Positions 1-10,597 of a stretch of 64,000 nt of DNA are shown here, piece by piece. The stretch's first letter is position 1. The number at the start of each line of letters is the position of its first letter. Under the pieces are notes generated by a model. That model saw only the letters and a program-made list of their open reading frames with translations. It had not been told where the DNA came from and searched no databases. The translations under genes and the position numbers were made by a program. The stretch covers positions 3,968,001 to 4,032,000 of the forward strand of contig NZ_CP010849.1 of assembly GCF_000931445.1 (NCBI RefSeq), in the 5' to 3' direction. This DNA is from Streptomyces cyaneogriseus subsp. noncyanogenus (GTDB lineage: Bacteria > Actinomycetota > Actinomycetes > Streptomycetales > Streptomycetaceae).

Positions 1-1130
1 GGCCCGGACTCCGCCGCGCCGTCGACTCCGACGCGGAGCGTGAGCCCGAAGGGACCCTCGCCGAAGTCGTCGGCCACCCGTGCCGCCAGATGCACCACCA
101 CGTAGTACGCGCCGGCGAACCGCATCCCGCTCACCTTGTCGGCGACGGCGTGGCGGTTGGCGTACGCGACCGGGGGAACGGGCGGGAGGGCGGCGGTCGC
201 CGGGTCGCCGTCGTAGGCGGTCCCGGTGTCCGCGACCGGCCCGCGCGCCGGGTTGTGGAGGGCCAGACGCAGCGCGCCGGGCACGTATCCCCGGCCGCCG
301 GAACCGTCCAGCTCCGCGGTGGCGTACACCCGCTGCCCCCAGTCGGCCGGGACCGCGTAGAAGAGGGTCTGTCCCGGGCGGATGCCGTCGCGCCAGGCTC
401 CCGGCCCGAGGAGAGTCGCGCCGGCGAAGCCCGCGCCTCCCCGGCGGCGCCGGGGTTCGCCCTCGGGCGGTGCGGGCGACGAGGAGTCCCAGACCTCCGG
501 TGCGCGCGTGGCGCCGGCCCGCTTCGGGGCCGGTTCCGTGAAGGCGGCGATTTCCAGGTCCCAGGCGCCCGGTGCGGCGCTCTGCCCGCCGGTCCGCTCC
601 ACGGCGACGTCATAGGTCCCGGCCTCGCGGCACCGGGTCTTCGTGGGGAAGACCTCCCGGCGGCCCCAGGCGGTGACGGGACGCGGGCTGCGCGCGGCGC
701 CGATGGAGGCGCTGTCGAAGGAGCACGAGCCGCCTTCGCCGTCCCGCAGGGACACCCGGATGCCGTCGGAGGCGGCGACCGTGCCGCCGGGTGCGGGGAC
801 CGCGGTGACGGCGACGTACACGTTCGACGCGCCGTCGAGGCGGAGGCGATAGTGGACCGCGCCGCGCGCCGGCAGGCTGCTGCGGTACGTCGCACCGGGC
901 TCCAGGCGTTCGGCGTCCGCGGGGCCGGCCGCCCCCTCGATCGGCCGGGCGTCCCCGGCGAAGGCGTAACCCCCCGGCGTTCCGGCGGCCGGGACCGCCC
1001 GGGCCGGCACGACGGCCGTGGTGCACAGCGCCACGAGCGCCATGGCCATCAGCACGGGCGCCGCCGCCCGGCGCCCGGTCACCGCCCTCCACCGTCCCGG
1101 CACCCGGCCGCTCGCGCCACGCCGCCCCAT
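1..1130 (-). CDS. Secreted protein of unknown function, 3' end outside the window
   Basis: I translated the minus strand by hand. One frame stays open from ATG at 1130 to the window edge (about 376 residues, no stop reached). The start has a GAGGGG ribosome site; an in-frame ATG at 1178 is an alternative. The N-terminus is basic (MGRRGASGRVPGRW), followed by a hydrophobic run (APVLMAMALVALCTTAVV) and a PARA-type cleavage site, so a Sec signal peptide near residue 40 is likely. The rest is beta-rich and Gly/Pro-rich with runs such as VYVAVTAVPA and AGTYDVAVERTG, and contains two Cys. I do not recognise the family. Function is unknown, and I infer a secreted or cell-wall location. Longer open frames on the other strand here look like GC-rich shadows. 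Confidence 0.55.
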   Translation of the reverse strand, partial: MGRRGASGRVPGRWRAVTGRRAAAPVLMAMALVALCTTAVVPARAVPAAGTPGGYAFAGDARPIEGAAGPADAERLEPGATYRSSLPARGAVHYRLRLDGASNVYVAVTAVPAPGGTVAASDGIRVSLRDGEGGSCSFDSASIGAARSPRPVTAWGRREVFPTKTRCREAGTYDVAVERTGGQSAAPGAWDLEIAAFTEPAPKRAGATRAPEVWDSSSPAPPEGEPRRRRGGAGFAGATLLGPGAWRDGIRPGQTLFYAVPADWGQRVYATAELDGSGGRGYVPGALRLALHNPARGPVADTGTAYDGDPATAALPPVPPVAYANRHAVADKVSGMRFAGAYYVVVHLAARVADDFGEGPFGLTLRVGVDGAAESG

Positions 1131-1284
1131 CACCCGCCACCCCTCGTCGTCAGCCGCCGGACCGGGACCGTGGCCCATCCTGCCCCGCCGGCCGGCGCGT
1201 CATCCGCCCGTTGCGCACGACCGTCCGAAACGTCCGGCTGCTTCCGGCACCCTCCCCGCGGGCACCCCGGCGGACAACACAAAA

Positions 1285-1343
1285 CCCCGACCGCGATGAC
1301 GGCCGGGGTGATGCTCGGTTGTCGCCGAGTCCGCCGGACTCGG
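1285..1343 (-). terminator. Terminator hairpins after the DLW-39-type gene
   Basis: Read on the minus strand, 1308-1285 forms a CCCCG-CCG stem (one mismatch) followed by GTTTTG, a rho-independent terminator. A second perfect hairpin (8-bp stem, 3-nt loop) lies at 1325-1343, between the gene stop at 1364 and this terminator. Confidence 0.55.
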
Positions 1344-1363
1344 TTACCGGATGTCGGTGGGAC

Positions 1364-1492
1364 TCACGAACCCGTGGGCACGGAGTCAGTCGCCTCCGTC
1401 CACAGGTCCTGCTCGGCGCGATCCGCCTGGATCTGGCGGTACACGAGGAGACCGCCGATGGCGGCCAGTGCGACCAGGAGCAGCTTCTTCAC
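1364..1492 (-). CDS. DLW-39 family small membrane protein
   Basis: A 42-residue protein beginning MKKLLLVALAAIGGLLVYRQ. One hydrophobic segment (residues 4-18) is followed by a charged tail containing the QDLWTEATDSVP motif. The Asp-Leu-Trp motif and length near 39-42 residues fit the actinobacterial DLW-39 small-protein family, which is conserved near the gyrA/tRNA-Ile region. The GTG start at 1492 is preceded by GGAAAGACGAGGTCG. Its function is unknown; a single-pass or signal-anchored peptide is inferred. The longer frame from 1663 adds non-conserved Arg-rich sequence and is not preferred. Confidence 0.75.
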   Translation of the reverse strand: MKKLLLVALAAIGGLLVYRQIQADRAEQDLWTEATDSVPTGS

Positions 1493-1830
1493 CGCGCGAC
1501 CTCGTCTTTCCTTGACGTAGGGGACCTCTGGCGCCCGACTATACACACCGGCCGATATCGATCGGTGACCTGCGTCGGCCGTCAACTCGCCGCCGCGACG
1601 CCGCAGTAGGAGCAGGACCGGCCGGTGCGATCGGAGGGTGATCACACCTCCACGCGCGGTCACTTTTGACCGACCTTGGCCCGTCTCTTCTCTTTTTCAG
1701 CCCTCTTGCGTCCATCCGGGTGGTGTTCATCTGAACATCGACGCGCCATGGGCGTCGGTCCACCACTTCGCGCCGCTCATACACATCATGAGGAAAGTAC
1801 GCAAATCGCCCAACCCGAAAGTGAGGGGCC
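1493..1830. other. Divergent intergenic region
   Basis: 338 bp between the divergent genes starting at 1492 and 1831. It is less GC-rich than the coding DNA and has a short palindromic run around GATATCGATC near 1553. It presumably holds both promoters, but I cannot assign -35/-10 pairs with confidence. No RNA gene is visible. Confidence 0.4.
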
Positions 1831-2232
1831 ATGGCCCGGAACAAGGTCATGACGCTGTGGACCGCCATCGTCACCGCCTTCCTCGCGCTGTGCACGGCGC
1901 TCGGACTCATCACCACGACCGCCGCCGCCGCGGTATCGCACACCGAGACGGAACGCAACAGCAACAGCGACGAGACCACCGGCACCACCGAGCACACGAC
2001 GACACCGGCGATGTCCCCCTGGTCCTGGTCCCGCGCCCGGGCCCTGCCCCCCACGATGAAGCAGCGCATCCGCGCCGAGGCCCATGGCAAGGTCCCGAGC
2101 TGCCGCCACCACCCGCTGTCGGACGCGTCCGGAGCGGCCCCGACCGCCACCCTCTGCGGCCCCACCGCGTCCGCTTCGTCCGAGGCGTCGACGGAACCCC
2201 GCACCTCGGGCGTCATCCCCCTCCAGCGCTGA
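1831..2232 (+). CDS. Small exported or membrane-anchored hypothetical protein
   Basis: 133 residues. The N-terminus MARNKVMTLWTAIVTAFLAL is followed by CTALGLITTTAAAAV, one hydrophobic segment ending in an Ala-rich stretch that could be a signal peptide or anchor. A Thr/Ser-rich low-complexity region follows (residues about 38-60), then a short basic segment with PPTMKQRIRAEAHG and two Cys. It has a good ribosome site (GTGAGGGGCC before ATG). It resembles short Streptomyces-only proteins of unknown function (possibly DUF6344, a recollection not verified). It is transcribed alone and is followed by a strong hairpin at 2318-2369. Confidence 0.6.
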   Translation: MARNKVMTLWTAIVTAFLALCTALGLITTTAAAAVSHTETERNSNSDETTGTTEHTTTPAMSPWSWSRARALPPTMKQRIRAEAHGKVPSCRHHPLSDASGAAPTATLCGPTASASSEASTEPRTSGVIPLQR

Positions 2233-2317
2233 CAGGACGGCACGTCACCGCACGTGCCACTTCCCCGCACCCTTTATCTCTGACGTCACGGCGCACTTGC
2301 GTACAGCACGCCCAGCA

Positions 2318-2369
2318 CCCGGCATGAAGGCCCGGTGGCCCCGCGGAGCCACCGGGCCTTCATGCCGGG
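2318..2369. terminator. Strong bidirectional hairpin
   Basis: Perfect 22-bp inverted repeat (2318-2339 with 2348-2369) and an 8-nt loop. It lies between the convergent genes ending at 2232 (+) and 2422 (-), so it probably terminates both. There is no U-tract, as is common in Streptomyces. Confidence 0.75.
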
Positions 2370-2421
2370 CCCATTCGTTTTCCGCGCATCCATCCCCCAC
2401 GCGGGACGGCGCGGGCCGGTG

Positions 2422-2766
2422 TCACCCGGTCAGGGCATCCTTCACCGTGGGGTAGCTGCTGATCACCTCGTCGATGCCGAGCATCTGGAACATGCGCTTG
2501 ACCATGGGAGGCGGCGTGGCCACGCGGACCCATCCGCTGTGCGCGGTGGCGTGCGCGTGGGCGCTGATCAGCGCGTTGAATCCGGTGCTGTCCATGAACG
2601 ACACCTGACTCAGATCGACAACGGTACGAGGAGCGTCCGCGTCGGGAGGGGCGAGCAGTGCCTGACGCACCTCTGCCTCGGCGGTCATGTCGATGTCACC
2701 ACGCAGAGACACGACAGTGACACCATCGCGCGCGGTGGAGCGCACGACTGAAAACGGTTGGTACAC
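2422..2766 (-). CDS. STAS-domain anti-sigma factor antagonist
   Basis: 114 residues covering a single STAS domain. The run TVVSLRGDIDMTAEAEVRQA is the typical beta-alpha start, and SQVSFMDSTGFNALI carries the Asp-Ser-Thr-Gly site whose Ser is phosphorylated in SpoIIAA/BldG/RsbV proteins. In this family the unphosphorylated form binds an anti-sigma kinase and frees a sigma factor. No kinase or sigma gene adjoins it, so the partner must be encoded elsewhere. GTG start at 2766. The winged-helix regulator at 2925 is transcribed divergently. Confidence 0.85.
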   Translation of the reverse strand: MYQPFSVVRSTARDGVTVVSLRGDIDMTAEAEVRQALLAPPDADAPRTVVDLSQVSFMDSTGFNALISAHAHATAHSGWVRVATPPPMVKRMFQMLGIDEVISSYPTVKDALTG

Positions 2767-2924
2767 CGCAGCTCACTCTTCTCGCAGGTGTGGGCAGGGG
2801 CGCTGAGGCATCCCGGTGGGAGGTACTCCAACAGGGTGCGCCTGAACATCTAACACGTCAAGAAATACATGAACAACTCTTCGCCCTTTTGGATACGTGA
2901 AACAGTGCGCCATACTCTGGAGGC

Positions 2925-3326
2925 ATGCGGGGAGCAGTGCCTGAACCACACACCGGCTGGACGTTCCTGACCAATCACGCGCGCGTCCTCGCGGCGATCG
3001 CGGACGATCCGGACTCACGGATCCGCGACATCGCCGCCTACTGCCGTCTGACCGAGCGCGCCGTCCAGAAGATCATTTCTGACCTGGAGCGGGAGGGTTA
3101 TCTGTCCCACACCCGCCGCGGGCGGTCCAACACCTATCGCATCGAACCGGGCGTCCCGCTGCGGCACCCGGCCGAGGTCGAGGCCGGCGTCACCGTCGCG
3201 AACCTGTTGTCCGCCCTGGCCCGGCACGATGCGCAGCGCTCCCAGAACACCACCGACGAGACCCCTCAGCCTCAGCCCCAGCCCCAGCAGCCCCAGCAGC
3301 GGCCCGAGCCGTCACTGACGACGTAG
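2925..3326 (+). CDS. Winged-helix (MarR-like) transcriptional regulator
   Basis: 133 residues. Residues 10-70 form a winged helix: HARVLAAIADDPDSRIRDIA, then a recognition helix LTERAVQKIISDLEREGYL and a wing HTRRGRSNTYRI. It matches the small stand-alone HTH proteins of Streptomyces (ArsR/MarR-like fold). The C-terminus (residues about 108-130) is a Gln/Pro repeat (QPQPQPQQPQQ), a disordered tail. Start ATG at 2925 after CTCTGGAGGC. No ligand domain is present, so the signal is unknown. It sits divergent to the STAS gene and may control it (inference). Confidence 0.75.
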   Translation: MRGAVPEPHTGWTFLTNHARVLAAIADDPDSRIRDIAAYCRLTERAVQKIISDLEREGYLSHTRRGRSNTYRIEPGVPLRHPAEVEAGVTVANLLSALARHDAQRSQNTTDETPQPQPQPQQPQQRPEPSLTT

Positions 3327-3440
3327 CCCCGTCCCCATCCCCACGCGCAGTGCCCCCGGCACACGCCCTCCGGCGTGAACGCGGCCCCTCACCGCCCCCG
3401 CGGTCAGGGCTCCGCGTCCCGGCGAACAAGCAGGAACGGC

Positions 3441-3472
3441 GAGACCCCCGGACCAGAAGGTCCGGGGGTCTT
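3441..3472. terminator. Hairpin resembling the tRNA-Ile terminator
   Basis: Perfect 12-bp stem (3443-3454 with 3459-3470) with an AGAA loop. Its sequence and its distance to the next feature closely match the hairpin at 4367-4401 downstream of tRNA-Ile. Confidence 0.7.
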
Positions 3473-3477
3473 CGCAC

Positions 3478-3528
3478 TGGTGGGGCCGACAGATTCTCGA
3501 CCCGCGGCCCCACCTCATCAGGCCGATG
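3478..3528 (-). pseudogene. Degenerate 3' fragment of tRNA-Ile(GAT)
   Basis: Read on the minus strand this stretch aligns with the 3' half of the tRNA-Ile at 4407-4483. It keeps an anticodon-loop-like CTGATGA, a decayed T-arm (TCGAGAA loop), an acceptor strand CGGCCCC and a terminal ACCA. The D-arm half is missing. It is followed by a copy of the same terminator (3441-3472). An 8-bp inverted repeat (3480-3487/3506-3513) may let it fold differently. I read it as a tRNA remnant left by duplication or by site-specific integration; it cannot be a working tRNA. Confidence 0.55.
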
Positions 3529-3588
3529 GAGGAGACGATGCCGGGTGCCCCGGATCCGTCGGGCCGGCCACTACTGCCGCGGCAGGCA

Positions 3589-4173
3589 CTAGCCGACCTC
3601 GTACTGGCCGACCTCGAGGAAGTGGCGCAGCGCTTCCGGCGTGTTGTCGTCGAGGGCGGCGCCGGCCGCCGCGCGCAGGGCGTCGCTGATGTCGGGGTCG
3701 GCGAGGAGCCGGGCAATGGCGACCCGGTCGTCCTCGGCCTGGGCCAGGCGGTAGCCCGTCTCCAGCCAGGCGCGCGTCTGCTGGGGATCGTCGTCGTCGA
3801 GAAGCTGGTTGACCTCCGCGATGACGCGCTTGCCGCTGTCCGGGTCGGCGAGAATCCTGACGAGCGCGACCCGGTCGTCCTCGGCCTGGGCGAGGGCGTA
3901 GCCCGTCTCCAGCCAAGCGCGCATCTCCTCCACGGTGCCGCTGTCCAGGAGCGCGTTGGCCTCCCGGATCACGCGCTTGCCGCTGTCGGGATCGGCGAGG
4001 ATGCGGGATATCGCCACCCGCAGGTCGTCCGCACTCATCTCGTCGTAGGGCGAGCCGGCCGTCGCGACGGTGGCCGCGGGGGCGAGGGAGGCGGCCATGG
4101 ACGGCGTGGCGAGCAACAGCGCCGGGGCAAGGGCGCCTGCGGCCACAGCGAGGATCACGCGAGTCGATCGCAT
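3589..4173 (-). CDS. Secreted ALF-repeat protein
   Basis: 194 residues. Signal peptide at residues 1-28 (MRSTRVILAVAAGALAPALL through ATPSMAA). The mature part has three tandem units of about 40 residues, each with a VxRILADPDSGKRV core, a helix of the EANALLDSGTVEEMRAWLETG type and an AQAEDD linker. This is the pattern of ALF repeats (short helical Ala-Leu-Phe repeats) found in actinobacterial secreted proteins. The third unit is the most diverged (DPDISDALRAAAGAALDDNT). No catalytic motif is present, so protein binding is the likely role. The gene is monocistronic and lies between tRNA-Ile and its degenerate copy. Confidence 0.75.
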   Translation of the reverse strand: MRSTRVILAVAAGALAPALLLATPSMAASLAPAATVATAGSPYDEMSADDLRVAISRILADPDSGKRVIREANALLDSGTVEEMRAWLETGYALAQAEDDRVALVRILADPDSGKRVIAEVNQLLDDDDPQQTRAWLETGYRLAQAEDDRVAIARLLADPDISDALRAAAGAALDDNTPEALRHFLEVGQYEVG

Positions 4174-4366
4174 AGAGGTCCACCACCTTTGTCGTCGTCA
4201 GGATGCGGTGCCGTGATCCTCTCAGAGGGGATGGACCGGCACAGTGCCGTGATCAGGCAGCCTTCGCCGACTCTGTTTGCCGGTGGCTCGCACCACCGCG
4301 GCTGACCCACCGTCCGAAGGGCCGTTGGGGAGATTCCCTCATCGGCTGATGGCAGCCGTAGATGCC

Positions 4367-4401
4367 AAAGACCCCCGATCCAACCGGACCGGGGGTCTTT
4401 T
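4367..4401. terminator. Terminator of tRNA-Ile
   Basis: An inverted repeat built on AAAGACCCCCG and CGGGGGTCTTTT lies just beyond the tRNA 3' end on the minus strand and closes with a T-rich tail in both directions. Confidence 0.75.
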
Positions 4402-4406
4402 CTCGC

Positions 4407-4483
4407 TGGTGGGGCTAACAGGATTTGAACCTGTGGCCTCATCCTTATCAGGGATGCGCTCTAACCAACTGAGCTATAGCCCC
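4407..4483 (-). tRNA. tRNA-Ile (anticodon GAT)
   Basis: Minus-strand cloverleaf. The acceptor GGGGCTA (4483-4477) pairs with TAGCCCC (4417-4411). The D-arm is AGCTCAGTTGGTTAGAGC, the anticodon loop CTGATAA gives GAT, and the T-arm is ACAGGTTCAAATCCTGT. The CCA end is encoded (4409-4407). It lies between the DUF3566 membrane gene and a terminator, the usual place in Streptomyces. Confidence 0.95.
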
Positions 4484-4638
4484 GCCGCGCTCTGCGGTGT
4501 GTGTCCCGCGCGCTGACTCCTGAAGATTAGCGCACGAGGCGCGCAGTCCCAAAATCGGCCGCCGGGGACAGGGGAGAACCGCTCGTTTCCGGCGTCCGCC
4601 CCCCTGTCCTCGCCGATGTCCGGGCCGGTCGGAGGCCC

Positions 4639-5379
4639 TCACTCGTCCTCGGCGAGCGTCAGCTCCACGCCCCCGACGAAACCGGCCGAGAGGTTGTAGA
4701 TGAACGCGCCCAGCGTCGCCAGCGCCGTGGCGAGGACGACGTCGATGACCGCGATGATCGAGGTGAAGAGCAGGACGTTGGGCAGCGACAGGAACGACTG
4801 GAGGTCGAAGCCGTTGGACTCGTTCGAGCCGGTCGCCTCGGAGATCGTGCCGCCGACCGTCGAGAAGACGCCCATGGCGTCCATGACCATCCACAGCACG
4901 GCGGCCGCGACGATCGTGCAGATGCCCAGCGCGATGGAGAGCAGGAAGCTCACCTTCATCACCGACCAGGGGTCGGCCTTCGCCACCCGCAGCCGGGCCT
5001 TGCGGACGCGGGGCGTGGTTCCGGCGCCGGTACGCGGCCGGCGCACCCCGGCGGCCGCGGTGGGCGTCTGGTACGCCTGCGGCGGGTGGTAGGGCCCGGC
5101 GGGCTGCTGCGGCTGCCGCTCACCCGGCAAGGGAGAGGCCGGCTGCTGGGCGGCCCCGGCGCCCGGAGCGGCCGGGCCCGCTCCAGCCGCGTACTGCTGG
5201 GTGTGCGGGCCTCGGGTGTCCGTCACAGTTCCCCCCTGGGATCCATGAGTGTCGTACGAGGATGAGGACGAGGAAGAAGACGAGGACGTCTCCGGTGCGT
5301 GCGCGGCGGAGCCACGGCCGCCGTCCGTCTGGGTACCCGGGGAGGTACCGGCCGACCCGGCGCCCGTGGCTCCGCTCAC
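4639..5379 (-). CDS. DUF3566 transmembrane protein
   Basis: 246 residues. The first about 125 form a disordered cytoplasmic region rich in Ser, Gly, Pro and Gln, including a run of ten Ser. Then comes the DUF3566 core: KADPWSVMKVSFLLSIALGI, a first membrane helix, the segment MDAMGVFSTVGGTISEATG and a second helix (VLLFTSIIAVIDVVLATALA), ending FVGGVELTLAEDE. The family is actinobacterial, sits directly downstream of gyrA, and has no assigned biochemical role. I chose GTG at 5379 because GAGGAG is spaced correctly; GTG at 5388 overlaps that ribosome site. Only about 17 bp follow the gyrA stop, so co-transcription with gyrBA is likely. Confidence 0.85.
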   Translation of the reverse strand: MSGATGAGSAGTSPGTQTDGGRGSAAHAPETSSSSSSSSSSYDTHGSQGGTVTDTRGPHTQQYAAGAGPAAPGAGAAQQPASPLPGERQPQQPAGPYHPPQAYQTPTAAAGVRRPRTGAGTTPRVRKARLRVAKADPWSVMKVSFLLSIALGICTIVAAAVLWMVMDAMGVFSTVGGTISEATGSNESNGFDLQSFLSLPNVLLFTSIIAVIDVVLATALATLGAFIYNLSAGFVGGVELTLAEDE

Positions 5380-5396
5380 GTGACTCACTCCTCGTG

Positions 5397-7991
<2,595 letters not shown>

Positions 7992-8033
7992 TGCTGGTGA
8001 AGATCCTTCCTGGTGCGGTCAGCTGAGACCGAC

Positions 8034-10103
8034 TCAGATGTCGAGGAACCGGACGTCCTTGGCGTTGCGCTGGATGAACGCGCGGCGGGCCTCGACGTCC
8101 TCGCCCATGAGGACCGAGAACAGGTCGTCGGCCTGGGCGGCGTCGTCGAGGGTGACCTGGCCGAGGACCCGGTGCTCCTGGTCCATGGTGGTCACGCGCA
8201 GCTCTTCGGCGTTCATCTCGCCGAGACCCTTGAAGCGCTGGATCGAGTCCTCCCTGATCCGCTTGCCGCGCTGGCGCCCGAGCTCCAGCAGCGCGTCGCG
8301 CTCGCGGTCGGAGTACGCGTACTCGATGTCGTCCTTGCCCCACTTGATCTTGTAGAGCGGGGGACGGGAGAGGAACACGTGCCCGGCCTCGACCAGCGGC
8401 CGCATGAAGCGGAAGAGGAAGGTCAGCAGCAGGGTGTTGATGTGCTGGCCGTCGACGTCGGCGTCCGCCATCAGGATGATCTTGTGGTAGCGCAGCTTCT
8501 CGATGTCGAAGTCCTCGTGCACACCGGTGCCGAAGGCGGAGATCAGCGCCTGGATCTCCTGGTTCTGCAGGATCTTGTCGATCCTGGCCTTCTCGACGTT
8601 GAGGATCTTGCCGCGGATCGGGAGGATCGCCTGGTACTCGGGGTTGCGGCCGGACTTGGCCGAGCCGCCGGCGGAGTCACCCTCGACGATGAAGATCTCG
8701 CACTTGGTGGGGTCGTTCGACTGGCAGTCGGAGAGCTTGCCCGGCAGGGACGCCGTCTCCAGCAGGCCCTTGCGGCGGGTCAGGTCGCGGGCCTTGCGGG
8801 CCGCCACGCGCGCGGTGGCCGCCTGGATGCCCTTGCGGATGATGTCCGCGGCCTCGTTGGGGTTGCGGTCCAGCCAGTCGTTGAGGTGCTCGTAGACCGC
8901 CTTCTGCACGAAGGTCTTGGCCTCCGTGTTGCCCAGCTTGGTCTTGGTCTGGCCCTCGAACTGCGGTTCGCTCAGCTTGACCGAGATGATCGCGGTCAGA
9001 CCCTCGCGGATGTCGTCGCCCGTGAGGTTGTCGTCCTTCTCCCGCAGCAGCTTCTTGTCGCGCGCGTACTTGTTGATCAGGCTGGTGAGCGCCGCGCGGA
9101 AGCCCTCTTCGTGGGTGCCGCCCTCGTGCGTGTGGATGATGTTGGCGAAGGAGTAGACGCCCTCGCTGTAGCCGCTGTTCCACTGCATCGCGACCTCGAG
9201 GGACAGGCTCTTGTCCTTGTCCTCGGCCTCCAGGTCGATCACGGTGGGGTGCACCACGTCTCCCTTGCGGGAGTTGAGGTACTTCACGAAGTCGACGATG
9301 CCGCCCTCGTAGTGGTACGTGACGGACTTGACCTTCTGCTCCTCGGCCAGCTCGTCCGCGCCCGCCTCGTCGGCGCCCGCCGTGGCCTTCGCCGACTCGC
9401 GCTCGTCGGTGAGCTTGATCGTCAGGCCCTTGTTGAGGAACGCCATCTCCTGGAAACGCCGCGACAGCGTCTCGAAGGAGTACTCCGTGGTCTCGAAGAT
9501 GTCCGGGTCGGCCCAGAAGGTGACCGAGGTGCCGGTCTCCTCCGTCGCCTCGTGCTTGGCGAGCGGCGCCGTCGGCACGCCCAGCTTGTAATCCTGCGTC
9601 CAGCGGTGACCGTCGGTCCTGACCTCGACCGACACCTTGCTGGACAGGGCGTTCACCACGGACACGCCCACACCGTGCAGACCGCCGGAGACCGCGTAGC
9701 CGCCGCCGCCGAACTTGCCGCCCGCGTGCAGCACCGTCAGCACGACCTCGACGGCCGGCTTGCCCTCGGAGGGCACGATGCCCACGGGGATGCCGCGGCC
9801 GTTGTCGACGACGCGCACGCCGCCGTCGGCGAGGATCGTCACGTCGATCGTGTCCGCGTGGCCGGCCAGCGCCTCGTCGACGGAGTTGTCCACCACCTCG
9901 TAGACGAGGTGGTGCAGTCCGCGCTCGCCGGTGGAGCCGATGTACATGCCGGGTCGCTTGCGGACCGCGTCCAGACCCTCGAGGACGGTGATGGCGCTGG
10001 CGTCGTACGAGGCCGTGACCTCACCGCTCGAGGTGCTCGCCGCGTCGTCCGCGCCGGCGTCGGTGGACGGGATGTTCTCGTTGGGGTTGCCGGAATCGGC
10101 CAC
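8034..10103 (-). CDS. gyrB: DNA gyrase subunit B
   Basis: 689 residues. GyrB is the ATPase subunit of gyrase. GHKL ATP-binding motifs are visible: EVVDNSVDEA (Mg/ATP Asn and Glu), DNGRGIPV and GLHGVGVSVVNAL. The TOPRIM domain has EGDSAGGSAKSGRN and the IMADADVDGQHI acidic motif. The C-terminus RFKGLGEMNAEEL contacts GyrA. I chose GTG at 10103 (MADSGNPNENIP) because GAAAGGG lies 6-7 bp upstream; the open frame extends 8 codons further with no better ribosome site. Confidence 0.97.
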   Translation of the reverse strand: MADSGNPNENIPSTDAGADDAASTSSGEVTASYDASAITVLEGLDAVRKRPGMYIGSTGERGLHHLVYEVVDNSVDEALAGHADTIDVTILADGGVRVVDNGRGIPVGIVPSEGKPAVEVVLTVLHAGGKFGGGGYAVSGGLHGVGVSVVNALSSKVSVEVRTDGHRWTQDYKLGVPTAPLAKHEATEETGTSVTFWADPDIFETTEYSFETLSRRFQEMAFLNKGLTIKLTDERESAKATAGADEAGADELAEEQKVKSVTYHYEGGIVDFVKYLNSRKGDVVHPTVIDLEAEDKDKSLSLEVAMQWNSGYSEGVYSFANIIHTHEGGTHEEGFRAALTSLINKYARDKKLLREKDDNLTGDDIREGLTAIISVKLSEPQFEGQTKTKLGNTEAKTFVQKAVYEHLNDWLDRNPNEAADIIRKGIQAATARVAARKARDLTRRKGLLETASLPGKLSDCQSNDPTKCEIFIVEGDSAGGSAKSGRNPEYQAILPIRGKILNVEKARIDKILQNQEIQALISAFGTGVHEDFDIEKLRYHKIILMADADVDGQHINTLLLTFLFRFMRPLVEAGHVFLSRPPLYKIKWGKDDIEYAYSDRERDALLELGRQRGKRIREDSIQRFKGLGEMNAEELRVTTMDQEHRVLGQVTLDDAAQADDLFSVLMGEDVEARRAFIQRNAKDVRFLDI

Positions 10104-10597
10104 GAAGCGCCCTTTCTGGCACAGCACAAGCCAGGCTCCTGGGAATGCCCCCGGTGGGGGGCGGTTGCCGGAGCGGCTGCGGCATGGTGCGTTGGTAAGC
10201 CTTGATCAGCGTTGCTCAGCGTTCCCGGACGGTCCCCACGATTGGGGCGGGATTGCCTTCCAGTCTACCGGTAGCACTGACAACGATGGGGGTTTGCCGG
10301 TACCTGAGCCCGCATGTGGCGCCCTGAACCGTCCTCGGACTACTCCCGATATGTGGAAGGGGGCTCCAAGAGGCTCACAGAGGCGCTCAGCGCTTCGAGC
10401 CGTCAACCCCTGGCTACTTCGGAGTCAGGTCGGGATTCGTCACCGTGTGCGGTTGTACGACAAGCGGGGAGCCGACGGCGCGAACGCACCGTCGGCACCC
10501 TCGAATGTGATGTCGATCACGTTGGAAAGAGCGGCAGCCGACCAGGCCGTTTCCGTCCCCCTCAGGGGTCCGGCACGGCCGGCGGCCGGCTTTCCGG
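10104..10597. other. Intergenic region upstream of gyrB
   Basis: 494 bp with no convincing gene. A hairpin at 10471-10496 (GCCGACGG/CCGTCGGC) lies 100 bp beyond the dciA stop on the minus strand and probably ends the dnaN-recF-dciA transcript. The remaining about 360 bp should hold the gyrB promoter, which in Streptomyces responds to supercoiling; I cannot pick out its -35/-10 boxes reliably. Confidence 0.45.

Noticed and set aside
2891..2903. parS-like GGATACGTGAAAC left of oriC
   Set aside because: Only the right half matches and the palindrome is absent.
4277..4516. Open frame across the tRNA-Ile gene
   Set aside because: It reads through the tRNA and terminator (GFEPV-type translation of the T-arm), a known over-call.
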